A program made the position numbers and the translations under genes. From positions 1-38,701 of the IMG/VR virus record IMGVR_UViG_3300032288_005529: a stretch of DNA of 38,701 nucleotides. The stretch is one strand, 5' to 3'. Shown piece by piece: positions 37,898 through 38,701 of the stretch (its first letter is position 1; every line of letters starts with the position of its first letter). This DNA is from a virus. Below the pieces are notes generated by a model. That model worked only from the letters and a program-made list of their open reading frames with translations. It searched no databases and was not told where the DNA came from.

Positions 37898-38314
37898 GTG
37901 AATTATCGCCAAGAATTAAAACAGACCATAGAATTGTTTGTCCCTCAAGTTGAACAAGCATTTCTCAAAGCATTCTTTCTAAAAGACCTCGATTTCGGGC
38001 GGGATTTAATGGTGGGGGAGCGGACGGGTGCGATAGATTGGTATACCTCTGACCTGGGATCTCTTGTAGGAAACGTGATGATTTCGATGGGTTGTAGCTC
38101 CCGATTAAATGCCGAGATAGAAAAAGCAACCGAGGCGATTTATGCCAGACACGGGATATTTTCCATTAACGAGGAGGTTGTTAGAACCCTGAAGCTTTCA
38201 ACCGCCAAGGTACAGCTAAAAGGGGAAGTTAACGCTACAACAGTGCAACAAACTTCTTCTCGGCTCTGGGTAGCAATTTCCACGTTTCAAATTGACTGTT
38301 TTATTGGGTTATGA
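37898..38314 (+). CDS. Lone rightward gene inside the late leftward operon
   Basis: 138 residues from GTG 37898, no clear ribosome site. The helical N-terminus (YRQELKQTIELFVPQVEQAF) and the rest are not recognised. It lies between TerL and tail genes but on the opposite strand; its stop is only two bases from the TerL stop. May be a moron-type gene expressed separately, or an antisense frame. Confidence 0.55.
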   Translation: MNYRQELKQTIELFVPQVEQAFLKAFFLKDLDFGRDLMVGERTGAIDWYTSDLGSLVGNVMISMGCSSRLNAEIEKATEAIYARHGIFSINEEVVRTLKLSTAKVQLKGEVNATTVQQTSSRLWVAISTFQIDCFIGL

Positions 38315-38316
38315 AT

Positions 38317-38701
38317 TTATTTTTTCATCCAATCAGCCAGTCCTTCTCGGTAAGTTTTAGCAAACGCATAGCATACCGCATCGGCTAAGTTAGGCGATCG
38401 CCCGATAATACTCTTAATATCATCTTTTTTTGTAATCATTATTGTTTTTCCAGACTCCCACCACCGGAAGGCACAGAGTTCTTCTTTTAATTGATCGTCA
38501 GGAGGTAAACAGATCGGGATTTGATTCTTGGGGTCTAATAAGTCTCGCAGATTCCAGTACCAATAAGTCCGCATATTAGCAAAAGTCAAGAGTCCGCTTT
38601 TGTCTTTCAAATACTCGCCGTTTCCATCCTTCGCGGCTTCACTTCCTTTCAAGGGAATAACGTGCATTTTCATCCCTCGACAGGTATCGTGAACCGCAGC
38701 A
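38317..38701 (-). CDS. terL: Terminase large subunit, C-terminal part (cut by window edge)
   Basis: 128 residues open to the right edge. AAVHDTCRGMKMHVIPLKGS, then FANMRTYWYWNLRDLL, ICLPPDDQLKEELCAFRWWE and KKDDIKSIIGRSPNLADAVC, AFA match the nuclease-domain end of phage terminases: a conserved LP.D..L..EL and GRSP..ADA.CYA. The packaging motor's ATPase part lies outside the window. Head and portal genes are not in the window. Confidence 0.85.
   Translation of the reverse strand, partial: AAVHDTCRGMKMHVIPLKGSEAAKDGNGEYLKDKSGLLTFANMRTYWYWNLRDLLDPKNQIPICLPPDDQLKEELCAFRWWESGKTIMITKKDDIKSIIGRSPNLADAVCYAFAKTYREGLADWMKK

Overview
The window reads as part of a temperate tailed phage of a phycobilisome-containing cyanobacterium. 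A terminase large-subunit C-terminus, tail/fibre proteins, a DnaB-type helicase, a tyrosine integrase and a Rha-type regulator show that it is a phage. An NblA gene (phycobilisome degradation) and about 21 copies of the cyanobacterial octamer GCGATCGC (HIP1) point to the host. Both ends cut through genes, so this is a fragment of a larger genome. The attachment site (tRNA-Pro 3' half) lies inside the window next to the integrase, with phage genes on both sides. This suggests the excised or virion form of the genome rather than an integrated prophage.

Layout. 1-1.0 kb: small leftward regulator-like genes. 1.0-3.7 kb: rightward RHH protein, PD-(D/E)XK nuclease and a ribonucleotide reductase small subunit (nrdB/nrdF) split by a group I intron carrying an HNH homing endonuclease. 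3.7-7.5 kb: leftward early operon of small unknown proteins (one ASCH domain, one DUF5895-like), with repeated intergenic RNA elements and a solitary CRISPR-repeat-like element. 7.5-7.9 kb: XRE repressor with two matching 21-bp operators. 8.3-17.5 kb: rightward replication and modification operon (winged-helix proteins, an initiator gene with an internal iteron origin, helicase-loader candidate, DnaB, DNA-binding proteins, C5-cytosine methylase, DUF5131/Gp37-Gp68 protein, excisionase-like protein). 17.5-22.4 kb: attP-integrase module flanked by inverted copies of a promoter-plus-leader and of a small zinc-finger gene, with a PcfJ-like gene on the left arm and a second solitary CRISPR-repeat-like element on the right arm. 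22.4-25.7 kb: candidate small RNA, PAPS-reductase-like protein, thymidylate kinase, a protein with a possible frameshifted zinc-ribbon tail, and tiny membrane peptides. 25.7-38.7 kb: leftward late operon running from terminase through tail/fibre genes and membrane proteins to HU, an adenine/N4 methyltransferase, NblA and Rha.

How it fits together. The repressor and its two operators look like a lysis-lysogeny control point. Iterons inside the initiator gene, the loader candidate and DnaB make a lambda-like replication module. NrdB, thymidylate kinase and NblA would supply nucleotides and amino acids during infection. The two methylases may protect phage DNA. The most unusual elements are (i) two isolated 37-nt CRISPR-repeat-like sequences, both in the sense orientation of their transcripts, which could act as crRNA decoys, and (ii) several paired 5'-leader or intergenic RNA hairpins supported by compensatory base changes.
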